A stretch of 64,000 bases of DNA. Source: Oncomelania hupensis. Lineage: Eukaryota > Mollusca > Gastropoda > Littorinimorpha > Pomatiopsidae. Made by a program: the position numbers and the translations under genes. The notes beneath the pieces are model-generated. The model was given only the letters and a program-made list of their open reading frames with translations. It made no database searches and had not been told where the DNA came from. Below, in pieces: positions 33,846 through 45,910 of this stretch; the first letter of the stretch is position 1, and each line of letters opens with the position of its first letter. Location of the stretch: positions 51,549,299 through 51,613,298 of the forward strand of contig CM072525.1 in NCBI GenBank assembly GCA_036898135.1. Reading direction: 5' to 3'.

Positions 33846-33901
<56 letters not shown>

Positions 33902-34838
33902 TAATAACAGGCAATTTATGCAGCGCTTTCCAAAATCACAAAGCGCTTTACACAAACAAATGCAAACACAACGTGCATACATTGGTCAATAACACGCAAC
34001 CACATACGCATCCCCACAACCAAAGAAAAAAACTCACTAAGAAAAGGTCTCTCTAAAAAGATGCGTCTTCAAGTTCATCTAAAAAACGCTAGTAGAGTAC
34101 TGTGACGGACGGAATGAGGTAGCGAATTCCAGGTCTAAACGGAGAAGAAACTGAAGGCTCGACCACCGTGTCTCACCCTGTGGTATTCTGGTACACTGAA
34201 CATCCTTTAATCTGCAGATGAGCGGAGAGAGCGAGAAGGAACATAGACAGTCAAAAGATCGGAAAGATAACTAGGAGCAGTTCAGAGATGATGTGGTAGC
34301 AAAGATATGAGTTTTTATATATAATTTGTTGTTCAACTGGGAGCCAGTGTAGTTTTTGAAAGAGATGCGTGCAATGCTGTGATTTTCGTGATTTGACTAT
34401 GAGTTTAGCTGCAGAGTTTTGGACTTGCTGAAGAGGTCTAAAGACTTTATGTGTGCAACCCACAAGGAGTGCATTACAATAATCCAATCTAGACAGAATG
34501 CATGCGCTAACTAGTGTTTTTGTTGCTTCTTGTGTGAGATACTGTCGAATGGAGTTTATGCGTCTAAGTTCAATGTATGCAATCTGACAAGTTTTTGCAA
34601 TGTGTTGCTGCATGGAGAGATCCTGATCAAAAACGAAAAAAAAAACAACGTCGCGAACAGTGTCAGAAAAAGAATTAGAAGTAGATACAATAGTGATAGT
34701 TGAGGGAAGAGAAGATGGGTTTGCAGATGACGGAGAAACACTTAGCTACAGCCTCAGTTTTGTTATCATTTAGCTTGAGACGGTTGTTTGACATCCACGA
34801 TTTTACCTAAGTAACACAATCTTGAAGGGTCCGAACTA
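33846..34838 (-). mobile_element. L2/CR1-like LINE, 3' third, with (ATT)n tail
   Basis: Minus-strand reading gives 'SWMSNNRLKLNDNKTEAV' (about 34790), then from 34613 'QQHIAKTCQIAYIELRRINS', 'IRQYLTQEATKTLVSACILS', 'RLDYCNALLVG' and 'LHWLPVEQQIIYK'. These are the thumb and C-terminal motifs of CR1/L2 reverse transcriptases. Past a frame change 'RHGGRAFSFFSVQTWNSLP' follows. The 3' UTR ends AAAGCGCTTTGTGATTTTGG and AAAGCGCTGCATAAATTGCC, then a (TTA)n tail (33908-33846). It sits inside a composite repeat, splitting C' from B, so it inserted later. Confidence 0.88.
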
Positions 34839-34840
34839 AA

Positions 34841-35160
34841 TGTATGTATGTGTATATGTACGTGTTTTGTTGATATTTTATAATTTTTATATTCAATTTT
34901 GTTTTTGTAAACGGGGGTTCGATAAATTAAAGTATAGCCTCAGCGTGCCCTGCGTGGGATGTCTTTATTATAAAGTGACCGGCTGGTGGAATGCCTTCAG
35001 TGTTACCACTAGGGTTATTTTGGCAGATCTTTTATGCGCATCAGGGGCGAGGCCTCTTTCAGCGAAGTTGTGGTCTTGATTTTGTGGTCCTGATTGGGCT
35101 ATACTGGACTAGATTTGGCTCGGAAGAGTCCGCTGGACCTAAAGCAATAATCGTGTAATG
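34841..35160 (+). repeat. Composite repeat B, right part of the interrupted composite
   Basis: 'GTACGTGTTTTGTTGATATT', 'TTTGTAAACGGGGGTTCGAT', 'CCCTGCGTGGGATGTCTTTA', 'GCAGATCTTTTATGCGCATC' and 'TCCGCTGGACCTAAAGCAAT' match 58326-58590. It continues directly into repeat C at 35163. Confidence 0.85.
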
Positions 35161-35162
35161 TA

Positions 35163-35518
35163 ATGCTTGTTTTGGTATTGTTGAAAACGAGTGGAGTGGG
35201 AAATTGCATTGTGGTCACATTCAAAGATGGTGTAGTGGGTAATCGTTGCTCACACCGACTGCTAAAGCTTGAATGTTCTCTTCCTTGTTCAAACCAATGT
35301 GCCAACTATACACACTTTTGCTGCAAAGCTATTTTTAGATTCAACTCTGATGCTATTAATAGGCACATAAAACAAATGAATACCGATTTATATAACTAGC
35401 GGGTGTTTTTGACAGAGGTCATTTTGGGCCTAATTTTATTTCTTCCTGCGCGCAACACTCGCTGTGAATGATGCTGACCACGGGGCCATTCAGCTTACGT
35501 CAAACTACACACACGTAC
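35163..35518 (+). repeat. Composite repeat C, copy 2
   Basis: About 356 bp, nearly identical to 33131-33497 apart from point differences and a short deletion after TTCCTTGTTC. Confidence 0.9.
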
Positions 35519-35545
35519 CGGTAAAGAGATTATACATATCTATCT

Positions 35546-35766
35546 TTTCCATCCTGCAAGGCACAGTGCAAGGAGGTAGAAGAAGAGGGAGACCGAAAAA
35601 GAGGTGGGAGGACAACATTCCAGAATGGACTGGTTTGACACTGAGCGAAACCATCAGGATTGCTGAGGACAGGGAATGATGGAGTACGCTGGTTAAACGA
35701 TCATCTGTGGTGCCGCTACGATCTCCGAGATACGGAATAGGATAGGATAGGATAGGATAGGATAGG
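35546..35766 (+). mobile_element. LINE 3' end (RTE/jockey-like) with (GGATA)n tail
   Basis: Translation 'ILQGTVQGGRRRGRPKKRWE' and 'DNIPEWTGLTLSETIRIAED' is the C-terminus seen at 4320-4450 and 39755-39880. The end reads GGTTAAACGATCATCTGTGG, 'CTCCGAGATACGGAATAGG', then GGATA units. Confidence 0.88.
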
Positions 35767-36400
35767 ATTTGTTTCCATCTACCCAGATCTCGAGATCATG
35801 TTTTAGGGACAAATAAAATTAGCGAATAATGCCCCAAAGTACAGCGCTAGTGCCTACTTCCACTGCATGTCATCTGCCGTGTTACCCCCCAAAGCCGCTT
35901 TCCTAACAAAGGTAAGTTTCGTTTAAATTCCATTCGCAGTCAGCAAGGTAAAACCAATGCTAACTTCGGCAGTGAGCAAAACTAAAATATTATAATTTAC
36001 ACAAATTAACTTTTTCCATCTACAGCGAGTCTGGAGTCATTAAAAAAAAACACCTCCTGACAATAGATAGTTAAGTCATAGAAGAGTTTATTACTGCGGT
36101 GAAATAAGCGTGTACATAGCTTAAAAAAGACACATTTGGTCTCTCGAAAACGTCACCTAACGAATCTCACAAAGTGCTCCTGCTATACAGTCATTGGACG
36201 TCACCGGATACAACAGGCGGAAGACCAGTCGCAAACAAAAATCTACAACACATTGGGTTACGCTCCGGTAACTCTATGTGCGCCTACTGTATATAGATTT
36301 TATAAGGGAGATAAGTCATTCAATAGCACACAAACCTTTTGTACAGTTGGATACGAATTTTACATTTAAATTTAGCAAATCTATACTGACATACAATATA
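35767..36400. other. Intergenic DNA, nothing recognised
   Basis: About 0.6 kb with no supported exon or repeat. Confidence 0.4.
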
Positions 36401-36776
36401 CAGGGTGTTCCAAAAGTCTTGGGCACATTTGAAGTCCCCATATCTCAATTACTATGAATGGTAGTAAGATAAAAGTTGTGCCATTTTAAAGCTAATTACA
36501 TTAAGTTTTTGTAAAGCTGTTGATTTTTTTATTTCTTTTCAGACCCATTAATGGCGTTCACTCAAACAGAAAATGTAGGGACGCGTTTGGCAAGAATTTG
36601 ACTATCGGCTTGATGTGTGTCGTGTGACCAATGGTGCTCACATTGAACATCTTTGAACATTCCATGTAAAACTTGAGATCACAAGCTTTCTGAATTTACC
36701 AGATGCGTTTTTATATCCTTAATAGTTTCGGAAATATTCAATGTCAAAATGTGCCCAAGACTTTTGGAACACCCTG
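36401..36776 (+). mobile_element. Mariner-type non-autonomous element, copy 1 (376 bp)
   Basis: Terminal inverted repeats CAGGGTGTTCCAAAAGTCTT and AAGACTTTTGGAACACCCTG are exact and extend to about 27 bp; TA dinucleotides flank both ends, as expected for Tc1/mariner. Reading plus at about 36580-36655 gives WQEFDYRLDVCRVTNGAHIE then HL and a stop, which resembles the extreme C-terminus of mariner-type transposases. The rest of the transposase, including the catalytic triad, is deleted. A near-identical copy lies in the opposite orientation at 41874-42250. Confidence 0.92.
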
Positions 36777-36778
36777 TA

Positions 36779-37804
36779 TTTTGTCAGGCTTTACGCCATT
36801 TTCATCTCGAACTCAATCACACTTTAAAGTGGCGGGGATGCAAGAATTAGACGGAGGAAGATATGATATGGACATGTGCAAGTGGAACACACCACTGTTA
36901 GATACATGTATGCTAGACGATTGACAGATCTGTGAATGTTCTACCTTTCAACGCTCTTCCTCAATGTTGACCACGGTTCATCGCAGATCATTCTACATGT
37001 GTTGCACATTTACACCTTTTCAACGCCTGATATTGAGTAATGTGTGTATGATTTTATCTGCACAGCATCGCCAGTGGATCCAAATTACTCAACACAAATT
37101 ACAAAGTTCATTGCCATAATAACCTGGTCGATTCATTTTACATTTAAACCTCGACAGCAACAACGTTATCTTCATGGTCGATAAATTCACTAGTTCAAAT
37201 ACCATTCAATCTCTCTCTCTCTATCTCTAAGGACGAACTACGAATATTTTGTAGTGTGCATGTCTATTTTCTCCACTAGGCCCTCTTCATCCACAACTCC
37301 CCCTCCCTTTGTAGGTGTGTGTGTGGGTGTGTGTGCGTGTGTGTGTGTGTGTGTGTTTGTGCGCGTGTGTGTGGGCGTGTGGGTGTACGTGTGTGTGGGT
37401 GTGTGTGTGTGTGCGTGTGTGCACTCGGTGCAGTGATGACAAAACAAAGCAAAGTGAATTTCGAGACGCAAGACCATTTTGTACCTTCTGACCTTTTTGG
37501 TTTGATGGCTTACTTCTCTGGATCTCGCAAAACTAACGCCATTTGACACTCAAACCTCAAAGATGCGTCTTATCGTGTTCACTGTGGGGCCGTTGTCAAA
37601 GTGTCATTTTCGACAATAACAAAATAAACTTAATGTTTTGAGATTCAACGGAAGCTACAGCAACTCATCCAATTTGTCCATTTAAAGGGCCTTAATCCCA
37701 AGGCTTTATTTACCTTTGGCGAAAATGAGTTTAGTCTTAAATTCACATTGTTATACATAAAAAATGATAAAGTGATCAAAATGATCAAAAAAATGTCTGG
37801 CATG
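36779..37804. other. Intergenic DNA with a (GT)n array
   Basis: No exon supported. A GT-rich microsatellite occupies about 37314-37425 and a short CT tract lies near 37212. Confidence 0.45.
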
Positions 37805-39962
37805 TGCCTTATAGAAGAACAAGAAGTCATGGACAGATGGACAGAGTACTGACCTGACGTTTACAACCACACACCAAACGGAAGCCAATCAGTTCTAACA
37901 TATCTCCTGAACAGAGAAGAAGAAATCCTCCAAATTCTTCTAGAAGAAGTTGAGGCAGTAGTGCAATCGCTAAAGAAGGGTAAGTCACCGGGAGTGGACA
38001 ACATACCCGCAGAATTGCTTCAAGCAGGAGGAGAAGCGATGATTGACGCCCTCACCATTATCTGTAACAAGAAGTGGCAGAGTTGGGAGTGGCCTACACC
38101 ATGGACTCAGTCGCTTGTCATCACTCTTCCCAAAGAGGATAACCATCAGGAGTGTGAAAACTACCAAACCATCAGCCTCATCAGCCATCCCAGCAAGGTC
38201 CTCCTGAAAATAATACTCAACAGGTTGAAACCTCAAACTGAACAAATCATAGCTGAAGAACAAGCTGCATTCAAGGCAGGGCGAAGTACCACCAAGCAGA
38301 ATTTCAACCTCAGAATAATCTGCAGAAATACCTACAGCACCAACAACATCTATATCATGTGTTTGTAGACTTCACGAAAGCGTTTGACCTATTCTGGTAT
38401 ACAGTTCTGTGGGTAACCACAAGAGTGTACAAACCTTATTAAAGTCATCAAAAGCCTGTATGATAAGGCTTCCAGTGCAGTCTTCCACAACAGCACCATC
38501 AGGAACTGGTTCAGAGCAACAATCGGCGTGCGTCAGCTATGCCTACTCTCTCCAACACTCTTCATCATCCTCCTGGAGGATATTATGTCAGATGCCCTCG
38601 CAGATCACGAAGGCACAGTCAGCATAGGTGGTAGAGCAATCTCCAACCTCCGTTTTGAGGATGACATTGATGGATTGGCTGGAGAGGAACAAGAACTGAA
38701 CAGCTGGTACAGAGGCTCGACAACACCCCCAGAGCCTTTGGAATGGAAATAAGTGCAGAGAAGACCAAACTGATGACCAACACCACCAATGGCATCAACA
38801 TGGACATCAAAGTCCAAGGCCAATCCCTCAACACGGTGCACAGTGTTATACGGTTATTTATCAATTGATGCTTGGGCCCCGATGCTTGAATCTTGATATG
38901 TATAACTGGAATTCCACGCGGCCTCAGCAACAAGGCAGGAGCCGTCGTATAAAGTTTTCCAACTTTATTCAACAAACATCAATAACTGCATACGAGATCG
39001 CTTTCCAAAAATCACAACAAAGATCACCCTCACAAGCAGACAGTGCATTACTTGTATAGCCTCTCTGCAATCTGAAAAAAAATCGAACACTCAAGCATGA
39101 CACAATAACACTCAATCAAAATAAAACTCGTCACCAGAACTATGCACTGCCTTACGTCATATAATTTTAAGTTTCGACCAACTTATACATTAGCTTCGAT
39201 CAATAGTAAACAAGTAATTCCAGAAAATTCTCAACAATATCGACCGATGAAAATTATCAACATTATTAAAAGCTTCTTCTTGCAACAACGCAAAATCAAA
39301 TCAAAGGTAAATGCTCTCTGTTATTGCATGCTTTGCAAAACAAAATGATCGGATCTATGGTGCGCGTCTTAATCGTAACACATAGCTTCGAATATTTAGA
39401 AGCATCGGACAATCATGGGTCCGGACAGGAAGTCTTCTCCAGGATAACGCAAACACCTGCTGCCATGACAAGGTTAAAACCCATTTGGAAAGGCAGGGCT
39501 AGCTGCGCTCTCTTGTCATCTCCATATTCCTGTACGCTTGCGAAACGTAGACCCCTCACAGCAGACCTACAACGAAAAATACAAAGCATGGAGATAAGGT
39601 GCTGCAGAAGACTTCTGGGCATTTCCTCTACCCAGCACATCACCAACGACAAAGTCCAACAGACCATCACACAAGCCATTGGACAACACGATGACATGCT
39701 GAAAAAACGGAAACTCCGATAGAAAGGCCACGTCACCAGCGCATCAGGCCTTGCAAAGACCATCCTGCAAGGCACGGCGCAAGGAGGCAGGAGAAGAGGG
39801 AGATAGAAAATGAGGCGGGAGGACAACATTGGAGAATGGACTGGCTTGACAGTGAGTGAAGCCTTGAGGGTTGCTGAGGACAGAGATAGATGCGGTATGC
39901 TGGTTAAACGTCATCTATGGTGCTTCAACGACATTTGAGTTACGGGATAGGATAGGATAGGA

Positions 39963-39963
<1 letters not shown>
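37805..39963 (+). mobile_element. LINE (RTE/jockey-like), reverse transcriptase to 3' tail, interrupted
   Basis: Translation from 37961 reads 'LKKGKSPGVDNIPAELLQAG', 'LVITLPKEDN', 'LISHPSKVLLKIILNRLKPQ' and 'IIAEEQAAFKAGRSTT', reverse transcriptase motifs of the finger domain. After a frameshift near 38345 comes 'YHVFVDFTKAFD' (catalytic Asp block). The second catalytic block is 'ISNLRFEDDIDGLAGEEQEL' with FEDD instead of FADD. At 38844 a solo LTR splits the frame; after 39386 it resumes with 'FEYLEA' and continues to the C-terminal 'LAKTILQGTAQGGRRRG' and the 3' end GGTTAAACGTCATCTATGGT with GGATA units. The frame is open at the junction if the LTR and one target copy are ignored. It is an inactive copy with several frameshifts. 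Confidence 0.9.
38844..39380. mobile_element. Solo LTR (537 bp) inserted in the LINE
   Basis: Starts TGTTATACGGTTATTTATC and ends CTTAATCGTAACA (TG...CA). It is flanked by CACAG (38839-38843) and CATAG (39381-39385), a 5-bp duplication with one mismatch. The LINE reading frame (TVHS before, SFEYLE after) joins properly when the insert and one repeat are subtracted, which fixes both borders. TATAAAG (about 38949) could be a promoter element. It has no similarity I can see to the 1.5-kb LTR pair. Confidence 0.75.
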
Positions 39964-40033
<70 letters not shown>

Positions 40034-40089
40034 TGATATCTATATATATATATATATAAATTGCTTAGCCGGAAGTCCTTCTTCGCCTC

Positions 40090-40159
<70 letters not shown>
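39964..40159. repeat. Two (TCTA)n arrays flanking a repeat E end
   Basis: About 17 TCTA units (39964-40033), then a TA run and 'AATTGCTTAGCCGGAAGTCC' (repeat E end, about 40058-40088), then another 17 or so TCTA units (40090-40159). The end of repeat E is thus duplicated with its microsatellite. Confidence 0.92.
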
Positions 40160-40398
40160 TGATATCTATCTATATAAATTGCTTAGCCGGAAGTCCTTCT
40201 TCGCCTCTACTGTCAAGTTTGTCCGGTATGGACGCTGATCTGGGCAGGTGCTGGGCGCTGCGGATCGGCCTGCTGTGCGCTCAAAACCCGCGAAATTGTT
40301 ATAGCCGACATTTCCTTACCGAACGTTTAACCGTTTCTGAGATAAATAAATAAACAAAATGTCCACAAACCGCAATAGCCTCATTCCGCGCGCTTCCG
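40160..40398 (+). repeat. Interspersed repeat E, copy 2
   Basis: From 'TATAAATTGCTTAGCCGGAA' to 'CTCATTCCGCGCGCTTCC' it is the reverse complement of 16458-16690. The copy includes 'GATCTGGGCAGGTGCTGGGC' and 'GTTTAACCGTTTCTGAGATA'. Confidence 0.8.
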
Positions 40399-41873
40399 AT
40401 TCAACCCGTGTCAAGAACGTGCCGTTCCGTAATACCGCAAATTTTGTTTTATTTCCATTCAAAACACTTTTGCACTCATGTGACCAATCTTACAGCTGAA
40501 GGTTACCTGTTCACTTTCTTTTTCATCCATACTTATATGCGCACAAAAATTCATTCGCAAACAATCTTGCAAGAATCCCATTCAAGCGCCAAACGTGACG
40601 TCACATATAACTTTGCAGACAGTGTCGGCTGTAAGTGTAAATACATTGCAATAAATATCATGCCTAATATTTTTAAATAAAGGTATGACATTTAAAAAAT
40701 ACGTTGCCTAACATAAATACTAAATTAAAATAAAATATTTTAGTGCATTACTCAAACATGCACCTATACTCTGTTCTGCAGTACATTGCAATTATCATTT
40801 TAAATTAAAATATTGCAATTATTTTAGTGTATTGCTATTGGTCAATTCTCACCTTTATATGTGCTGCACTAAAACTGTCCAACTCACCAACGTTAGAGGG
40901 AGAGGATGCCTTTGTACACTGGCAGTACATTACGATTAATTTCAGTGCATTGCATGCTCATGTACACCAGTCCCATGAAGCTTATTCATATGTGCATTGT
41001 ACTTTTTTTTATTCCTATGTGCAGCGCTTAGGCCAAAGAAAAAAAATTGTCCGTTTACGGTCACCTGACCGACCCTGTACATTTTGCACCAATCCTAATA
41101 TTTTTTATTCCAAAAACATAAAAATAAAATAATAATTGAAGATACTTTTAGAAGCCAAGGCAAACTCGTCCAAATGAAACTCGCAGACAACAGTTGTCTC
41201 TCTGTCTACATTTTAAACAGCAACCTGTGTACCCTGGCTTGCCAGGATACAAATTACTAGTATATATATATATTGATATATATAATTTGTAAAGCACGTC
41301 CACTATTGTGGTGCAGATGTCGTCGTAGTGGTAGTCGTTTTAGCGAGTGTTGTTTTGTTGTCGGTGGTGGCGATAACGGCGTTGTCGTTGATGTCGTTTT
41401 TGTAGCTTTGGGAATAAGATTAAATCGCTAAATCTAACATAAGAAAAATACAAACTTTAACCGAGTTCACTCAACCAAGAAAAATATTATTACTGAAAAT
41501 ACGTCTTAACTGAAACGGCTGAGTATTGAGTACGTGCAAACCTTTAGCGTTCATATCACTGTAAAATTCCGCTGTGCGTGTGTGTGTGTGTGTGCGTTTG
41601 TTAGAGTTTGGGTGGATGTGGTGTGAGGGGATTATGGAGAATTGTATGTCTTCGTGCTTGTTGCACTTGTAATGCCTCCTGTTTTACGGGCATACTTACA
41701 TTACGAAATAAGTGAAATACCATATTGTAATTCACACTTCTAAAAAGCCACCTCATAAAACTAGACCCTTCAGGTTATCGTATTGCATTACATACAGTGG
41801 ATTACGGATACACTCAATTGCGTGTATACTGAAATAAGCCTTAATTTCAAACTTAGTTGTTGTCCCTGTTGTA
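40399..41873. other. Intergenic DNA with a small repeat match
   Basis: No gene supported. 41025-41077 (CCAAAGAAAAAAAATTGTCC then GTTTACGGTCACCTGACCGA) is related in reverse orientation to 20499-20540. A TA-rich tract lies near 41265. Confidence 0.45.
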
Positions 41874-42250
41874 CAGGGTGTTCCAAAAGTCTTGGGCACA
41901 TTTTAACATTGAATATTTCCGAAACTATTAAGGATATAAAAACGCATCTGGTAAATTCAGAAAGCTTGTAATCTCAAGTTTTACATGGATTGTTCAAAGA
42001 TGTTCAATGTGAGCACCATTGGTCACACGACACACATCAAGCCGATAGTCAAATTCTTGCCAAATGCGTCCCAACATTTTCTGGTTGAGTGAACGCCATT
42101 AGTGGGTCTGAAAAGAAATAAAAAAAATCAACAGCTTTGCAAAAACTTAATGCAATTAGCTTTAAAATGGCACAACTTTTATCTTACTACCATTCATAGT
42201 AATTGAGATATGGGGACTTCAAATGTGCCCAAGACTTTTGGAACACCCTG
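41874..42250 (-). mobile_element. Mariner-type non-autonomous element, copy 2 (377 bp)
   Basis: Same inverted repeats and flanking TA as copy 1 but inverted. The minus-strand reading of the transposase-like end is QKMLGRIWQEFDYRLDVCRV, continuing TNGAHIEHL and stop; copy 1 has a stop in place of the Leu in QKML. The two copies differ at only a few positions by eye. Confidence 0.92.
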
Positions 42251-42252
42251 TA

Positions 42253-42724
42253 CTTTGTTTTGTTTAGACTGTTATATTGAAATGTCGGATATACTCGTAT
42301 TTCCAGGTGATCCTAGATCCCGTATAGCTGATTTTGGATTGTTATAAATATTTGGAACCGAATGCATTGATGTTGTCAAGCATTTACAGCGAGCAAAAAG
42401 CAAATTGTTGTTTTCTGCATCAGGCAATACCGCTCCATTGTGTTATGAATCGATTTCTACAACTGTCCTTTAATAGCTCCGGGAAAAAATGCCGATGACT
42501 GATTGTGTCATGTCCTGTTGTCTCCTATAATTGTACTGTACTGTATTGATGGGGAAAAAATGATAGTAGAAAGCCACTGGCACTACAAAGTCCATTCTTT
42601 TGGCATATTCAGATTCAGAGACTTTCTGATTATTGTTGTGTTGTTGTTGTTGTTGTTTTGTTTCCAATTTCAATCTTCATGGAAGTGTTAATTTCTCTCG
42701 ATGGTGTTTGGCACATAAATTTAC

Positions 42725-42725
<1 letters not shown>
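42253..42725. other. Intergenic DNA, nothing recognised
   Basis: No exon or repeat supported; a (TTG)n stretch lies near 42636-42658. Confidence 0.4.
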
Positions 42726-42763
<38 letters not shown>

Positions 42764-42764
42764 C
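42726..42764. repeat. (GA)n microsatellite
   Basis: About 18 GA units with one GAAA break. Confidence 0.93.
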
Positions 42765-45342
42765 AGACGCAAAATAGACACATACATATCAACACAAGTA
42801 CGAAAATCACACTACATAAAATAAATAAATAAATAAGCAATCGACATGCACACAACCACCACAACACAACATCAAATGTACACCAAAGAACATAAAAAAA
42901 CCACATTCATCAAATGTTTAATACATCAATCACATCTTTACATGAAAACACTGGACACGTACCCAAAACAACAAGAATGAACAAAACTGCACAAACACAA
43001 CATCGATGTAAAATGAAACGAACAAAACTCCACAGAAGACTTGTATTTTTCGCCATTAATCCACGGTATTACTCCACAGACGCGACGGTCGAACCCTGTC
43101 GAGGGCGAATACCACATGTATCACGCTCTGCACGGGTAATCCAACGCTGCCATTTTTCTATCATGTTGCACGTGAAACACGAGCTGGCATCCACTGGCGT
43201 CGATTAAGGTCTGTGTCAGTATAGGGTGGTTGGTATAGTAGTGGCTGTTGGGAAGGAAATGGGTAGGTGCTGATAAGATAGGGGAGGTAAGAAACAAAAA
43301 GCACAAAAAAAAACCCAAAGGGAGGACAACTCCTTGTGTGGACGATTAGTGAACAGTGAAAACAAGTAGAAATGTGATCAAATGATGTGACCAAGTTCAA
43401 TTCCAGGACGTACAAAATATGGAAAACTTCAAGGTACAGGGCAGAGGAAATTGTATACTGGTTTCAAATGAAAATTATCAAACTATCGGTATTGATATTG
43501 ATACATGAGTCAAATGTAAAAGTAGGATAGGGTACGTTTCTGTGACACAAGCAGAGGAAGTTGTTATTGGAGTAGGTCGGGGTTCTGTGGTGTGGGTTTA
43601 GTGGTTAGGAAGGTGGGAAGCGGGTTTCACACACCTGGTATGGGTTTCAAGACCGAGAAATCTTGGGTTTAGATTCAGTTCAAGTGCGGTGGAAAATGTG
43701 TTGGAAAAAAGTGAGGCGACAAAATCTGGGTTTCTGTTTCTAGGGCTTAGAGTCCAATCCTCCAATGCGTATAGAAAGGGGTATAGATTTCAAAAACTTG
43801 GGTTTATATTTCAAGAATCAGCGTTTTAAAATGCAGGTGGAAATATTCCAAAATATGGTACAAAGAGATGGTTCTTCATACCCGACACGCTTCACAGGTA
43901 AAAAAAAACAACATTTCTAACCAGGCGTGAATTTTGGTTGTGATATTCTTATGGTTTCAAGTTCGTCTTAAGACTGAATGGGTAAAAACAATAGTGTAGG
44001 TGTTTGCAATAATACGTAGTGGAAATGTCAAGCAAATGGGTAGTGACATATTTAGCGGCGATGGTAAACATTAGATTTTATGGTGGTGGTAGGGCTGGGG
44101 CTGGTGATGATGATGATGATGTTGATAATGAGGATGATGATGATGAGGAGGAGGAGGAGGAGGAAAATGTGGAAGAGGTAGATAAAGGGGAGGTAGCAAA
44201 ACTGATTTGAATAATAATCATTTGGCGCCGTTGGGTATTGTTAGTTATAAAGCAATTGCAGGAGAAATTGTGCACACGAAAATGTTACTTATTTCAAAAT
44301 AAATTATGCTTTTTCAAAACGTTGTCATATGGGACCTCCTGCCGCAAATTTAGCAATAATAAATAAGGCATTTTGTGGAGAACAGCCACAGAAGAAACAC
44401 GGCTATATTCTTAACATTTTTAATAATACGGATTTTTTTTAATTGGAACATAATACAGGTGATTGGAGACACGAATAAAATCATATATTCACGTTATTTC
44501 AATAATATTAACTTTTAAACATTTAATAATTCTATTGGAATTTCATTTAGTTTTGCTTACCTGCACCAAGTCAAATCACGGTCACACAATGGTGAGAGTT
44601 TCTTTGACTGAGTTTAGAGTCTAAAATTGTGTTTATAATTGATTGCCCCTTTATATCTTATTGTATATTCATTGACGTGTTTGTCATTCATTTACTGTTC
44701 AGCCATTACTAATTGCATTAATCAGCCCATAGCCTACAATGCCATGCAACCAATACAAACATATAGTGAAATAAGAAATTAAAGTGTATCTGAGTTCAAG
44801 ATCAAATTTAAGCAAAAACTTATAAAATGTATTATTCACACTAAAAGACTAGTATTTATATACTCATAAATCATTGTGTCTAATATTTGCGAAATTTCAA
44901 TCTAAACATCTTATTCGACCATCATAGATCCTAAGGGTTGTAATTTGTAATACTTACCGCCCTTAGAATACACATACAGGCGCAGAAAACCTTGAGTTAT
45001 ATGTGCGTGACTGCACGCAATTACACTAGATCTATCAGTGGATTTGCTTTGGCTGTTTTTTACGCGTTTTAGTTCTTGGTCTATTGTAGAATTTGACTGC
45101 ATAGTAGGGAACTCGCGAGGTAACATTGTAACAGGAAAGGGGTGCCATTTTTCAAGCTGCGTACACGCTTATTTGAGAGCTTTCATATTAATAATGTGGT
45201 TCTATAAATTGTTCTATGATCACGCCATCAAGTGTACACGTTTTAAATTATGCCCACAGATTCACTTTAAATAAAGTTAACTTCAACTTACTTCCGCCGA
45301 GGTTAACGAAAATATACCAGTATTAATCAGAAGTAAAGGTTC
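42765..45342. other. Intergenic DNA, AT-rich
   Basis: About 2.6 kb. A GAT then GAG triplet tract lies at 44106-44165 and explains the acidic open frame there. GGGTTT-rich degenerate sequence occupies about 43560-43800. No gene recognised. Confidence 0.4.
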
Positions 45343-45477
<135 letters not shown>

Positions 45478-45640
45478 CCCTAATGCTATTAATAGGCACA
45501 TACACAAATGTAATACAGTATCAATTTATATTAAAACCGTATTTTTTAAATATGTTATATTTTGGTTTAATCTTGTTGATCCTATGCGAAATAGAAAACG
45601 ATTTGCGCCGCTGAAACATGTGATATTTATGACCTTTAAA
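45478..45640 (+). repeat. Composite repeat C, diverged fragment
   Basis: 'AATGCTATTAATAGGCACAT' and the following TATCAATTTATAT and TTTTGGTTTAATCTTGTTGA match 58750-58850. Confidence 0.6.
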
Positions 45641-45910
45641 TGTTATGGGAGCCACATCAATGATTACCTAACGCTTGCCTTAATGTTTCGGTCCTGCTTA
45701 ATTTAACGATGTGAAAATCAATGTATGGGGGAGGATTGAGAGGGAGGGATGGGCGTTGGGTGGGTGGAAGTTAGGATGTAACTTGATGGTGTGTGTGTAG
45801 AAGGGTGCGAGTGGAAATGAATGATCCAATGCTTTAGATTTTGGTCTAATGGCTTTCCCTGCTGCACAATTACAGTGTAAGGAATGGGATGTCAATGGAG
45901 TGGGTGGAGA

